Positions 24,478 to 33,324 of a stretch of DNA of 64,000 nt are shown in pieces. This DNA comes from Altericroceibacterium endophyticum (GTDB lineage: Bacteria; Pseudomonadota; Alphaproteobacteria; Sphingomonadales; Sphingomonadaceae). The translations under genes were made by a program, and so were the position numbers. Within the stretch, counting starts at the first letter, position 1. Each line of letters opens with the position of its first letter. Location: NCBI RefSeq assembly GCF_009827595.1, contig NZ_WTYT01000006.1, positions 62,001 through 126,000 of the forward strand. Reading direction: 5' to 3'. The notes under the pieces are model-generated. The model saw nothing but the letters and a program-made list of their open reading frames with translations, was not told where the DNA came from and searched no databases.

Positions 24478-26301
24478 CTATTCCACTGTCACACTTTTGG
24501 CGAGGTTGCGTGGCTGATCCACATCAGTCCCTTTCACACAAGCGGTGTGATAGGCCAGCAACTGGACCGGCACGGCATAGACGAGCGGTGCGATCAGTGG
24601 GTGGACCTTCGGCATTTCAATGGTTGCGATGCAACCTTCACCCGCTTCCTCCAGACCAGCTGCATCGGAGATCAGCACGATCTGCCCGCCTCTGGCGCGC
24701 ACTTCCTGCATATTGGAGACGGTTTTTTCAAACAGCGGCCCGGAAGGTGCCAGCACGATAACCGGCACAGCTTCATCAATCAGCGCGATCGGGCCATGTT
24801 TCATTTCGCCAGCCGCATAGCCTTCAGCGTGAATGTAGCTGATTTCCTTCAGCTTCAGCGCACCTTCCAGTGCGAGAGGAAAATCAGACCCGCGCCCAAG
24901 ATAAAGCACATCGCGCGCCGGGGCGATCAGATGCGCCATATTGGCGATTTCCTCATCATGATCGAGCGCCGCGTTAAGGCAGGCCGGTGCCTCCAGCAGA
25001 TGGCGCACGATTTCCGCTTCTTCCGCAGAATTAAGCCGCCCCTTGCGCACTGCGAAATGGGCGGCCAGCGCGGCCAGCACCGCCAATTGGCAGGTAAATG
25101 CCTTGGTCGACGCCACGCCAATCTCCGGCCCCGCATGGGTGGGCAACAACAGATCCGCCTCACGCGCCATGCTGCTGGTGGGGACATTGACCACCGCCGC
25201 GATGGTCTGCCCCTCGGCCTTGCAATGACGTAGCGCCGCGAGCGTATCCGCCGTTTCACCGCTTTGTGAGATGAACAGCGCCAGCCCGCCTTTTTCCAGC
25301 ACCGGCTCCCGATACCGAAACTCGCTGGCAAAATCGATATCGACCGGCACGCGCGCGAATTGTTCAAACCAGTATTTCGCGACCATCCCGGCATAATAGC
25401 TGGTTCCGCAGGCCACGATGGTGACGCGGTTTACGGCAGAAATATCAAAGTCGATCTGCGGCAAAGCCACGGCCTGTTCCAGCGGCCTGATATAGGATTG
25501 CAGTGTCTGGGCGACCACGGTCGGCTGTTCGAAAATCTCCTTCTGCATGAAATGGCGATAATTGCCCTTTTCAATTGCAGCGGCAGATGCGCCCGAGGCC
25601 GTGATTTCTCGGCTGACCTGAGCCCCGTCCTTGTCCCGGATGGTGGCGCTGTTCCGTGTGATGGTGACCCAGTCGCCTTCCTCCAGATAGGATATCTGCT
25701 GCGTCAGCGGCGCGAGTGCCAGTGCATCAGACCCCAGATACATTTCGCCATCACCGTAACCCAGCACCAGAGGCGAGCCGAGCCGTGCGCCGATCAGCAG
25801 TTCAGGATGCTGGCGGAACGCTATGGCCAGTGCGAAGGCCCCGCGCAATTGCGGCAAGACGATACTGACTGCGTCCTCGGGTGACTTACCCGCCTCCACC
25901 TGTTCGGAGATCAGATGTGCGACCACTTCCGTGTCGGTGTCGCTTTCAAACACCCGCCCCCGCGCCGACAGTTCTTTGCGCAGGCTGCGGAAATTTTCGA
26001 TAATGCCATTATGCACCAGTGCGACTTCGCCCGTTGCATGCGGGTGCGCATTATTATGCGTCGGCGCCCCGTGGGTCGCCCAGCGCGTATGGGCGATGCC
26101 CGATGTGCCCGGAGCGGGATTGGCCGCAACTTCGCTGACCAGATGGTTGAGCTTGCCTTCCGCCCGTCTGCGGATCAGCTGGCCATCATGCAGTGTGCAG
26201 ATACCCGCACTGTCATAACCGCGATATTCCATCCGGCGCAGACCGTCCGTTAAACGCTCCGCGACGGGTTCACTGCCGACAATGCCAATAATTCCGCACA
26301 T
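24478..26301 (-). CDS. glmS: Glutamine--fructose-6-phosphate aminotransferase
   Basis: 607 residues, the normal length. It makes glucosamine-6-phosphate from fructose-6-phosphate and glutamine, the first step to UDP-GlcNAc for peptidoglycan and outer-membrane glycans. The N-terminal glutaminase begins MCGIIGIVG, with Cys2 becoming the catalytic N-terminal nucleophile, and has GIAHTRWATHG. Two SIS isomerase domains follow (ACGTSYYAGMVAKYW, ISQSGETADTLAALR, LGRGSDFPLALEGALKLKEI), ending in the conserved LAKSVTVE. It is the third gene after glmU and a small lipoprotein gene. No glmS ribozyme is expected or seen. Confidence 0.98.
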   Translation of the reverse strand: MCGIIGIVGSEPVAERLTDGLRRMEYRGYDSAGICTLHDGQLIRRRAEGKLNHLVSEVAANPAPGTSGIAHTRWATHGAPTHNNAHPHATGEVALVHNGIIENFRSLRKELSARGRVFESDTDTEVVAHLISEQVEAGKSPEDAVSIVLPQLRGAFALAIAFRQHPELLIGARLGSPLVLGYGDGEMYLGSDALALAPLTQQISYLEEGDWVTITRNSATIRDKDGAQVSREITASGASAAAIEKGNYRHFMQKEIFEQPTVVAQTLQSYIRPLEQAVALPQIDFDISAVNRVTIVACGTSYYAGMVAKYWFEQFARVPVDIDFASEFRYREPVLEKGGLALFISQSGETADTLAALRHCKAEGQTIAAVVNVPTSSMAREADLLLPTHAGPEIGVASTKAFTCQLAVLAALAAHFAVRKGRLNSAEEAEIVRHLLEAPACLNAALDHDEEIANMAHLIAPARDVLYLGRGSDFPLALEGALKLKEISYIHAEGYAAGEMKHGPIALIDEAVPVIVLAPSGPLFEKTVSNMQEVRARGGQIVLISDAAGLEEAGEGCIATIEMPKVHPLIAPLVYAVPVQLLAYHTACVKGTDVDQPRNLAKSVTVE

Positions 26302-26334
26302 GCACTTATCTCTTCTTAATTGGGCAATTGCCGA

Positions 26335-26994
26335 TTAATGGTCGTCATAGACCATCGCGTCATCATCACGCGGCAGATATTCTTTCGACAGATCGTAATT
26401 GACCGATGTTCCTGTGCTGCCGCCTCCTTCACAGGCGTGGTTCGCGATGATCTTGTCATTTTTCATGACCAGGACACCATCGGAAAACTCGGGGTCATTT
26501 CCCTCACCAGCGGTGAAGTTGGTGCGCCGGACGCGGCTATAAACCACATAGCGGAAATCACCCTTGCGGAAGGAAAGCTGCGCCTCGCCGCCACCGGAAT
26601 AGGGGACAGAAGCAAAGGTCAGCGATCGATCACCTGCCTTCTTGGGCCAGACCATTTCCGATGCTTTGCCCTTGCTGCCATAGCGATATTGGGCGAAATC
26701 CTTTCCTTCGGCGCCATCTGTCAGGCACACGGCAATCGCTTTGCCGTTCTCAAGCGAACAAGAGAAAAACGTCTTTTCCTGCGCACCGCATTCAGGCTGC
26801 ACACCGGCAACCTGCGGCGCATCTTTTGCTGCGGTGTCGTTCCCTGATCCCGTGTCACCATCCGCCGCCGGATTGTCTGCCCTATCCGGGGAAACGGTCG
26901 CGCCATTTTCGTCAGCCGGCGCGCTCTCGCCATTGCCGGAGCACCCGGCCAGAGCCAGCACTGCCGTCGCTGCAAACAGAATATTGCGCATCAT
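26335..26994 (-). CDS. Small lipoprotein between glmU and glmS
   Basis: 219 residues. The signal peptide MMRNILFAATAVLALAGC ends in a lipobox, then comes a low-complexity acidic linker (residues about 20-65, rich in Ala, Asp and Gly). The C-terminal domain has CGAQEKTFFSCSLENGKAIA and an AQYRYGSKGKASEMVWP segment, and ends DDDAMVYDDH. I recognise the general shape of a sphingomonad periplasmic protein but no named family. It overlaps the glmU stop by 4 bp and ends 33 bp before glmS, so it is co-transcribed with the amino-sugar genes. Confidence 0.8.
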   Translation of the reverse strand: MMRNILFAATAVLALAGCSGNGESAPADENGATVSPDRADNPAADGDTGSGNDTAAKDAPQVAGVQPECGAQEKTFFSCSLENGKAIAVCLTDGAEGKDFAQYRYGSKGKASEMVWPKKAGDRSLTFASVPYSGGGEAQLSFRKGDFRYVVYSRVRRTNFTAGEGNDPEFSDGVLVMKNDKIIANHACEGGGSTGTSVNYDLSKEYLPRDDDAMVYDDH

Positions 26995-28355
26995 TTGTCA
27001 CCCATGGATTTTTTCTTCTTCATTGCATCGTGAAACCGATCGGCCCAGCCCGGCTTAACCAGCTGTTCTGCCCGCACCATGCGTAATTCACCATCGGCAA
27101 CATCTCGGCTGACAGCGCTGCCCGCGCCAACAATCGCATCTGCACCAATATTGATAGGCGCTATCAGGGCGCTGTTGGAACCAATGAAGGCCCGCTCACC
27201 AATCACTGTCTGATGTTTGAAATAGCCATCATAATTGCAGGTAATAGTCCCGGCGCCGATATTGGCACCGGCACCAATTGTCGCATCACCAAGATAGCTC
27301 AGATGGTTGGCCTTGGCCCCCTTGCCAAGCGTGGCCTTCTTGATTTCGACGAAATTGCCAACCTTGGCACCTTCTTCCAGCACAGCCCCCGGGCGAAGCC
27401 GGGCATAGGGCCCTATCTCCACCCCTTCGGCAAGGCTGGCCCCTTCAAGGTGGGAAAAGGCGCGGATCGTCACATTATCGGCCAGGGAAACACCGGGACC
27501 AAACACGACATTGGGCTCCACCGTCACATCACGGCCAAGAACCGTATCCCACGCGAAAAACACAGTGTCCGGGGCCACCAGCGTGGCCCCATCAGCCATG
27601 GCCTGCGTCCGGCGCGCCTGCTGCCAGCGTGCTTCCGCCGCGGCCAGTTCAGCGCGTGAATTGATCCCCGCGACCTCATCCGGCGTGGCGGCGGTCAGCA
27701 CCGCACAGCTGCGCCCTTCGTCATTGGCGATATTGACGATGTCAGTCAGGTAATATTCGCCCTGCGCATTCTCCTTGCCCACCTTGCCCAGCAAATCGAA
27801 CAAGGCCGGTCCGCGCACAGCCATGATACCCGAATTGCACAAGTTGCAGGCCCGCTCGGCTTCGCTTGCATCCTTATATTCGACCATCCGCGTCACGCGG
27901 CCATTCTCGGCAATCACCCGGCCATATTGCAGCGGGTCCTCCGGCTGAAAGCCAAGCACCGCCACATCGGCCGCATCGTCTTCCTTAAGCCGCTCAATCA
28001 TCGCACGCATCGTATCGGTGGAAACGAAAGGCACGTCACCATAGAGGATCAGCACATGGCCAGTGAAATCCCGCAGAGCATCTTCTGCCTGTTGCACCGC
28101 ATGGCCGGTGCCCAATTGCGGTTCCTGCAAAACGGTTTGCGCACGGTCGCCGAGCTGTGCCTCAAGCTGGTCACGCCCGTCCCCCACGACCACGACCTGC
28201 TTTTGCGGAGCAAGATCCGCGACCGAGGCCAGCAAATGTTCGATCATCGGCCGCCCGGCCACCGGATGCAGCACCTTGTGGCGGCTGCTCTTCATGCGGG
28301 TGCCCTTGCCTGCGGCAAGGATGATGGTGGCAATGGGGGTGCTGTGATCGCTCAT
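26991..28355 (-). CDS. glmU: Bifunctional UDP-N-acetylglucosamine pyrophosphorylase / glucosamine-1-phosphate N-acetyltransferase
   Basis: 454 residues from the ATG at 28355 (MSDHSTP), matching the usual 456 or so; the 66 extra codons upstream are non-homologous and run across the gph promoter. The N-terminal uridylyltransferase shows TIILAAGKGTRMKSSRHKVL. The C-terminal left-handed beta-helix has repeated hexapeptides (GVEIGPYARLRPGAVLEEGAKVGNF) and the acetyltransferase site region SYLGDATIGAGANIGAGTIT. It makes GlcNAc-1-P and then UDP-GlcNAc. It heads the operon glmU, lipoprotein, glmS and is divergent from gph by 62 bp. Confidence 0.98.
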   Translation of the reverse strand: MSDHSTPIATIILAAGKGTRMKSSRHKVLHPVAGRPMIEHLLASVADLAPQKQVVVVGDGRDQLEAQLGDRAQTVLQEPQLGTGHAVQQAEDALRDFTGHVLILYGDVPFVSTDTMRAMIERLKEDDAADVAVLGFQPEDPLQYGRVIAENGRVTRMVEYKDASEAERACNLCNSGIMAVRGPALFDLLGKVGKENAQGEYYLTDIVNIANDEGRSCAVLTAATPDEVAGINSRAELAAAEARWQQARRTQAMADGATLVAPDTVFFAWDTVLGRDVTVEPNVVFGPGVSLADNVTIRAFSHLEGASLAEGVEIGPYARLRPGAVLEEGAKVGNFVEIKKATLGKGAKANHLSYLGDATIGAGANIGAGTITCNYDGYFKHQTVIGERAFIGSNSALIAPINIGADAIVGAGSAVSRDVADGELRMVRAEQLVKPGWADRFHDAMKKKKSMGDK

Positions 28356-28417
28356 GATTAAAGCACATGCCACCAAACGCTTGAGGATTCCATATCTCTC
28401 CGCCATCAGCTGCAAAC

Positions 28418-29092
28418 ATGACAAATTTCCCCTTTGCCACGATCGGTTTCGATCTCGACGGCACGCTTGTCGACAGCAACCTGGACTTGCTGCCGGCCAT
28501 GAATCACACGCTGGAGCTGGCGGGCCGCTCGCCGCTCGATTACGAACAATCAAAGCGGATTATCGGCGGCGGAACGCGGGAGATGTTGCAACGCGCGCTG
28601 CTTCACACCGGCGGACCGATTGCCGAGACGGAGATGGATGCTTTGCTGGAGCAGCACTTCACCTATTACGAAGCGCATCTGGCGGACAATACTGTCCCCT
28701 TTGACGGTGTGCTTGCCACTCTTGATAATTTGCGAGAGCGCGGTGTCCGACTGGCGCTGGTGACGAATAAGATCGAACGCTTCGCCCGCAAATTGGTCGA
28801 GGCTCTGGATATGATCCATTATTTCGATTGCGTGATCGGCGGCGACACTCTGGGTCCCGGCCGCGCAAAACCGGCCCCCGATATGGTGCGCGAAGCAATC
28901 GGGCGATGCGGCGGGCACAGCAATTTCGTGATGGTGGGCGATTCGCGCTTTGATGTGGAGGCCGCCCATGCCGCGGGCGTGCCCTGCGTCGCCGTAACCT
29001 TCGGCTATCGCGACCGTCCGGCGGAGGAGCTGGGCGCCGATCGGCTGATCGACCATTATGATCAACTTATCCCCGCGCTGGAACAGCTCTAA
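28418..29092 (+). CDS. gph: Phosphoglycolate phosphatase-type HAD hydrolase
   Basis: 224 residues. HAD motif I is GFDLDGTLVDS, with the nucleophile and acid Asp pair; motif II is LALVTNK; motif III/IV is GRAKPAPDM...VMVGDSRFDVEAA. Length, cap and motifs fit Gph, which removes 2-phosphoglycolate formed by DNA repair or oxygenation. Related sugar-phosphatases cannot be excluded. It is divergent from glmU and convergent with the porin gene, with a stem-loop between. Confidence 0.88.
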   Translation: MTNFPFATIGFDLDGTLVDSNLDLLPAMNHTLELAGRSPLDYEQSKRIIGGGTREMLQRALLHTGGPIAETEMDALLEQHFTYYEAHLADNTVPFDGVLATLDNLRERGVRLALVTNKIERFARKLVEALDMIHYFDCVIGGDTLGPGRAKPAPDMVREAIGRCGGHSNFVMVGDSRFDVEAAHAAGVPCVAVTFGYRDRPAEELGADRLIDHYDQLIPALEQL

Positions 29093-29102
29093 GCCGAACG
29101 GA

Positions 29103-29140
29103 TGTGAGCCCTCGCCCCGATCGGAGGGAAAGGGCTCACA
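29103..29140. terminator. Stem-loop between convergent gph and porin genes
   Basis: A perfect 10-bp stem TGTGAGCCCT/AGGGCTCACA (29103-29112 and 29131-29140) encloses a loop with a further CCGATCGG palindrome. No U-tract follows on the plus strand and only a weak one on the minus side. It probably terminates or stabilises both messages. Confidence 0.5.
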
Positions 29141-29173
29141 CTGTTGGAAGGCTGATTAAAGGGGGATTAGCCT

Positions 29174-30589
29174 TCAGAAATCGACCTGGGCCCGCACCGC
29201 GAATGTATCGACCCCATAGGATTGATCGCCTGCGGCAGGGAGAGGGGCCCGGTCATATTCCATGCGACCATAATTGGCCATCAAGCGTGTAAAATCGGTA
29301 AGCGCCCAGATCAGAGAAGCTTCGTAGCCGTTCTGTATTCCGCCATTGATCCCGCTATCGTCCAGATCCAGATAATCGTAACGCAGATTGATCTGCACCG
29401 CGCCCAGACCGCCCTCACCCACCGGATGGGCAGGCTTCACCCGGTCAAACCGTCCGCCCTTATATCCGCGATGGTCTCCTGGCGTCAGGAATAAGCCGGT
29501 TTCAATATAGCCACCAAAGAAATTCGGGTCCGCCAACGCACCGGGGCGTGCCACCCGCTGCCAATAGGTTTCGGCGGCCATGTGGAAAGCACCGGCGATG
29601 ACCGCGCCTTCCAGACCGTATCCCGTTTCACCCGTGGCACTGAAGCTACCGGTATCAAGAAACCGAACATCTGTCGTGTGGATGAAAGGCCGCTGCCGAT
29701 AGCGGATCGTCGCCGCGGAATCGTTGAATTCGCGGTAGTGAAAGGAACCGCCCAGATGCAGCTGAATATTGTCCAGACGCGGCGAAAATACCATCCGCCC
29801 ATCCACGCTCCAGCTATTATCGGCGTCATCGGCCAGATCATCAACATTATCGGTAAATATACCCGCCTGCAGCACAAACGGGCCGGGAGTATATTGCGCC
29901 GACAAGCCGACCCGCCGTTCAAACCCGAAAGCATCGGTGAAGGCGGCCCTTTCGACAAAGGAGGTATGCAGCGAGCTGGAAAGCTCCTCCAGCCCCTGAA
30001 ACGTGTTGTGATGGCCGGCCGACACGGTCAGATCACCATCTTCATAAGTCAGCACAGCATCGGCCAGCTGCACGTCCAGCCCGGCAAAATCGACCTCGAC
30101 CTTATAGCCAAAACCGCCCGGCGCATCGCCCTTCATTCCCATCCGGACACGGCGAATTTCGCTGGAGAAGCCCAGCCCTTCCTCATCGATTCCCTTGGGG
30201 GCAGACACAGAACCCGCATCAACCTGCAACCGTCCGAATGGCTTGAAACTCCAGCCATCATCGCGTTGCAACGTCGCGACCGGGGCCGCTGCGGAGGTGC
30301 GTGCAGCTGCGCTTTCAGCCGAAACTGCGGCGGATGTGGAAGCTGACGCATTCGCTGGCACCGCATTGGAAGGCAACGAATGTTCTGGAGCGCTCGCTTG
30401 TTCGTCCTCGAGCCGCTCTTCCAGTTCTGCAATCCGGCCCGCCATCGCATTCATCTGCGCGCGCATCCGGTCAAGCTCTGCCCGCATTGCATCATTGCCC
30501 GAATCCTGCGCCTGCGCCGGAGCCATGCTCGCAAGATAAAGACTGGCCCCCAGGGCTGTTGAACTGGCAAAACGCCTGAAACTCTTCAC
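29174..30589 (-). CDS. Phosphate-selective porin-type outer-membrane protein (OprP/OprO family)
   Basis: 471 residues. A signal peptide ending AQAQDS is followed by a short coiled coil (about 35-65, LDRMRAQMNAMAGRIAELEE) that trimers of this family use, then a Ser/Ala-rich linker. A 16-strand-type barrel begins FKPFGRLQVDAG, with FSSEIRRVRMGMKG and FAGLDVQLADAVLTYE; the chain ends VDTFAVRAQVDF. OprP-like porins admit anions, phosphate or polyphosphate, but many sphingomonad members have unknown selectivity. A repeat resembling a Pho box lies in the divergent intergenic region but points the other way. Confidence 0.88.
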   Translation of the reverse strand: MKSFRRFASSTALGASLYLASMAPAQAQDSGNDAMRAELDRMRAQMNAMAGRIAELEERLEDEQASAPEHSLPSNAVPANASASTSAAVSAESAAARTSAAAPVATLQRDDGWSFKPFGRLQVDAGSVSAPKGIDEEGLGFSSEIRRVRMGMKGDAPGGFGYKVEVDFAGLDVQLADAVLTYEDGDLTVSAGHHNTFQGLEELSSSLHTSFVERAAFTDAFGFERRVGLSAQYTPGPFVLQAGIFTDNVDDLADDADNSWSVDGRMVFSPRLDNIQLHLGGSFHYREFNDSAATIRYRQRPFIHTTDVRFLDTGSFSATGETGYGLEGAVIAGAFHMAAETYWQRVARPGALADPNFFGGYIETGLFLTPGDHRGYKGGRFDRVKPAHPVGEGGLGAVQINLRYDYLDLDDSGINGGIQNGYEASLIWALTDFTRLMANYGRMEYDRAPLPAAGDQSYGVDTFAVRAQVDF

Positions 30590-30658
30590 AATTTTCCCCT
30601 CAAACGCTCAAATATTACTATTTGATTGCGCCCCTAAGGCAAGAACGTGACTCTTTTG

Positions 30659-30674
30659 TGTCACTTCTTTGTCA
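30659..30674 (+). promoter_or_regulatory. Possible Pho-box-like direct repeat
   Basis: TGTCA occurs at 30659-30663 and 30670-30674, an 11-bp period as in the PhoB box (CTGTCAT-N4-CTGTCAT). It lies 70-85 bp upstream of the porin start and 55-70 bp upstream of the SDR start, oriented toward the SDR gene. It is a weak candidate, supported mainly by the phosphate-type porin next door. Confidence 0.3.
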
Positions 30675-30728
30675 TGACAGCAGATCTTTGCCCGTGCGCA
30701 GCGGGATCAGAGCGGCTAAGTAGTCCTT

Positions 30729-31634
30729 ATGGCGATTTCCTTTCACAACCGCGTGGCCGTGATTACCGGGGCCGGCAACGGACTGGGGCGCGCATATGCT
30801 CTCGAACTGGCGCGCCGCGGCGCAAAGCTGGTCGTGAACGATTTGGGCGGCGATCTGCAGGGCACCGGCACATCCAATGCCGCCGCTGCGGTGGTGCAGG
30901 AAATATGCGATGCCGGCGGCGAAGCAATGGCCTGCGATGCCTCCGTGACCGATACGGACGCCATGCACGCCATGGCACAGGACGCGGTCGAGCGCTGGGG
31001 CAGGATCGACGTTCTGATCAACAGCGCGGGCATATTGCGTGATCGGACATTCGCCAAAATGCCCGCGGAGGATTTTGACTGCGTGCTGGAAACCCATCTG
31101 ATGGGTTCGGCAAATGCAACACGCGCCGTCTGGCCGCATATGCGGGAACAGAATTATGGCCGCATCCTCTTCACCTCCAGCACCAGCGGCCTGTTCGGCA
31201 ATTTCGGACAGGCCAATTATGGCGCCGCCAAGATGGGGCTTATCGGCCTGGCCCGGACGCTCCAGCTGGAAGGGGCGAAATATCGCATCCGTATCAATGC
31301 ATTGGCGCCGCTCGCGGCGACCCGCATGACGGAAGATATTCTGCCCGAAGACAGTTTCGCCAAATTTGCGCCTGAAAAAGTCGTGCCCGCCGCGCTCTAT
31401 CTGGTGAGTGATGACGCACCGAATGGGGCGATTATTGGCGCGGGTGCGGGCGCATTCCATTCCGCATGGATTGCCATGAACCAGCCGGTCGTGCTGGATG
31501 ACGATGCCATGAGCGTGGAAGGTTTCGCCGAAAAATGGGATTCAATTGCACAGCGCGAACCGCTCTGCTTTCCCGAATCCGGGCCGGAGCAAAGCGCACT
31601 TATCCTCAAAGCGCTGAAGCAGCATTCGGAATAA
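30729..31634 (+). CDS. SDR-family dehydrogenase, (3-hydroxyacyl-CoA / 17-beta-HSD type 4-like)
   Basis: 301 residues. The N-terminal Rossmann fold has VAVITGAGNGLGRAYAL, with the insert-rich VVNDLGGDLQGTGTSN typical of the peroxisomal multifunctional-enzyme-type dehydrogenases. NSAG is conserved (LINSAGILRD), and the catalytic Ser/Tyr/Lys are in SSTSGLFGNFGQANYGAAKMG. The likely reaction is NAD-dependent oxidation of a 3-hydroxyacyl-CoA or related alcohol in fatty-acid or steroid breakdown. The gene stands alone, divergent from the porin and convergent with the DUF1440-like gene. Confidence 0.88.
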   Translation: MAISFHNRVAVITGAGNGLGRAYALELARRGAKLVVNDLGGDLQGTGTSNAAAAVVQEICDAGGEAMACDASVTDTDAMHAMAQDAVERWGRIDVLINSAGILRDRTFAKMPAEDFDCVLETHLMGSANATRAVWPHMREQNYGRILFTSSTSGLFGNFGQANYGAAKMGLIGLARTLQLEGAKYRIRINALAPLAATRMTEDILPEDSFAKFAPEKVVPAALYLVSDDAPNGAIIGAGAGAFHSAWIAMNQPVVLDDDAMSVEGFAEKWDSIAQREPLCFPESGPEQSALILKALKQHSE

Positions 31635-31646
31635 CCGCAGTTAGGG

Positions 31647-32174
31647 TCAGGTAATCCGCCGGCGGACGGCACGGCGCACGCTCTCTGCCACCAATCCGTA
31701 AACAAGGTGATTGGCCAGCGCCAGACCATGCGCCTTGGCACCGCTGTTGCGCGGGCGACCTGACAGGCCAAGCGCCGGGACAATGAATTCATCCGCCACC
31801 GCAAAAACTGCCGTGCCAAAGACAGAGCCCTGCCCGGCCTTCAGCACAGGCATTTTCCGCGCAAGCACACCATAGCCCGTGCCAAGCGCAGTGCCGAAAG
31901 CAAATTGGAGAAGCGATGTCGCCAGCCCCTTTTTGCCTTGCGGCACCTTTTCGCCAGTGGTTTCAACCGCGGCAATATCGACGCTTCGCGTCGCGGCGCG
32001 CGGCGTGCCGATCTGGGGTTTGCCTTCCTCATCGCGTTTAGACGGATCGAAACCTACGACTTTGGCCGCCAGAGGCATGAACAGCGTGATCGCCACCGTC
32101 GCGGCGACACCGGCAACAAGGCCAGCGACAAGATCGCCCGCTACATTTTCATCGCGCTGTGTGTTGTCTGTCAT
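31647..32174 (-). CDS. Small membrane protein, DUF1440-like
   Basis: 175 residues from the ATG at 32174, chosen because AGGA lies eight bases upstream; an ATG three codons earlier is almost on the Shine-Dalgarno. An N-terminal membrane helix (DLVAGLVAGVAATVAITLFM) is followed by a soluble loop and two or three more hydrophobic segments (FGTALGTGYGVLARKM, FGTAVFAVADEFIVPALGL, ALANHLVYGLVAESVRRAV). The glycine-rich helix pattern and HLVYG motif resemble the YagU/DUF1440 inner-membrane family. No function is known. It ends 12 bp from the convergent SDR gene. Confidence 0.7.
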   Translation of the reverse strand: MTDNTQRDENVAGDLVAGLVAGVAATVAITLFMPLAAKVVGFDPSKRDEEGKPQIGTPRAATRSVDIAAVETTGEKVPQGKKGLATSLLQFAFGTALGTGYGVLARKMPVLKAGQGSVFGTAVFAVADEFIVPALGLSGRPRNSGAKAHGLALANHLVYGLVAESVRRAVRRRIT

Positions 32175-32237
32175 GCCATTCATCCTGATCGGGTGACTCT
32201 TGGCATTTCAACGGTGAAAGCTGCTCAGCGGTTCCGC

Positions 32238-32594
32238 TTATTCGTCAACGGCCTTCATCAGCCTGCGCTCCATCGGGGCCAGCACATTGCTGAGATCATG
32301 ACCACGTTTCAGCACCTGCCCCTGTTCACCGAACAAGGCCCACATACCCTGTCGGTTGCGCAAGGCGGGGCGTTTTTCGAGCCGCGCCTGCGGCACATCC
32401 GCCGTGCGGCGAAAAGCGGCAAAGATCGCGCAGTCACGGGTGAAATCCATCGCGTAATCACGCCATTCCCCCGCGGCGACCATACGCCCATACAGATCGA
32501 GAATACGTTGCAATTCCTGCCGCTCAAACCCCACTTGCTCCGGCTTTCGCCCGGGGAAGGACAACACATTGCCGGCATTTGGCCCCAGGCTCAT
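32238..32594 (-). CDS. DUF2794 family protein
   Basis: 118 residues, a compact alphaproteobacterial family of unknown function, recognised from VGFERQELQRILDLYGRMVAAGEWRD, the YAMDF/AIFAAFRR segment and RPALRNRQGMWALFGEQGQVLKRG. It is probably cytoplasmic. Its start codon overlaps the cysE stop (TGATG), so the two are translationally coupled. Conserved coupling to serine acetyltransferase is the only clue to its role. Confidence 0.9.
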   Translation of the reverse strand: MSLGPNAGNVLSFPGRKPEQVGFERQELQRILDLYGRMVAAGEWRDYAMDFTRDCAIFAAFRRTADVPQARLEKRPALRNRQGMWALFGEQGQVLKRGHDLSNVLAPMERRLMKAVDE

Positions 32595-33295
32595 CAGCAG
32601 TTTGTACCGCTCATCTTGTGGGGCTGATCACCGCGACGTTCCGCCTTCAGCGCTTCTACTTCCGCACGCAATTCGGCAATTTGCCGTTCCAGTGATTCGG
32701 CCCTGTCGCCGCTATTGGGTTCGCACGGTTCATCACAGGGCGTGCCATAGGGGATGAATTCGCGCAGCCAGGTTTCAGCCGGAACGAGCGTGGAGCGTGC
32801 TTTCAGACCGATCATGGTTGCGCCTTCCGGCACATCATCGGTCACCACTGCATTGGCCCCCACCCGCGCCCGTTCACCCACCGTGATCGGGCCGATAATC
32901 TGCGCGCCTGAACCAATGATCACATTGTCTTCCAATGTCGGATGCCGTTTGCCGGCAACACCATTGGTGGGATTGGTGCCCCCCAGCGTAACACATTGAT
33001 AGATGGTAACATTATCACCAATATGCGCCGTTTCACCAATGACGGTAAAGCCATGATCGAGAAAGAAATTTCGCCCGATCGTCGCACCGGGATGGATGTC
33101 GATCGCGGTAATCCAGCGAGACATGTGGTTCACCAGCCGGGCGAGAAAAAACAGCCTTCCGCCGAACAGCCAATGCGCGATCCGGTGAAAGAACAGTGCC
33201 CACACACCCGGATATAGCAAGATTTCCCACCGGGACCGCGGTGCAGGATCGCGCTCCCTAATGGAGTCGAGATAGCTGATCAGAGAGTTGAACAT
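32594..33295 (-). CDS. cysE: Serine O-acetyltransferase
   Basis: 233 residues. An N-terminal helical region leads to the left-handed beta-helix with ITAIDIHPGATIGRNFFLDHGFTVIGETA, TIYQCVTLGGT and the hexapeptide repeats VIIGSGAQIIGPITVGERARVGANAVV. The short N-terminus is the EpsC/CysE-short form. It makes O-acetylserine from serine and acetyl-CoA for cysteine synthesis. A coiled-coil tail (RAESLERQIAELRAEVEALK) extends beyond the catalytic core. It overlaps DUF2794 downstream. Confidence 0.95.
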   Translation of the reverse strand: MFNSLISYLDSIRERDPAPRSRWEILLYPGVWALFFHRIAHWLFGGRLFFLARLVNHMSRWITAIDIHPGATIGRNFFLDHGFTVIGETAHIGDNVTIYQCVTLGGTNPTNGVAGKRHPTLEDNVIIGSGAQIIGPITVGERARVGANAVVTDDVPEGATMIGLKARSTLVPAETWLREFIPYGTPCDEPCEPNSGDRAESLERQIAELRAEVEALKAERRGDQPHKMSGTNC

Positions 33296-33324
33296 CGCTC
33301 TTACAGTCTTCCACCAATGGCGCC

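Noticed and set aside
26302-26334. A glmS-type ribozyme in front of glmS
   Set aside because: The gap is only 33 bp and the ribozyme is known from Gram-positive lineages; no core sequence is present.
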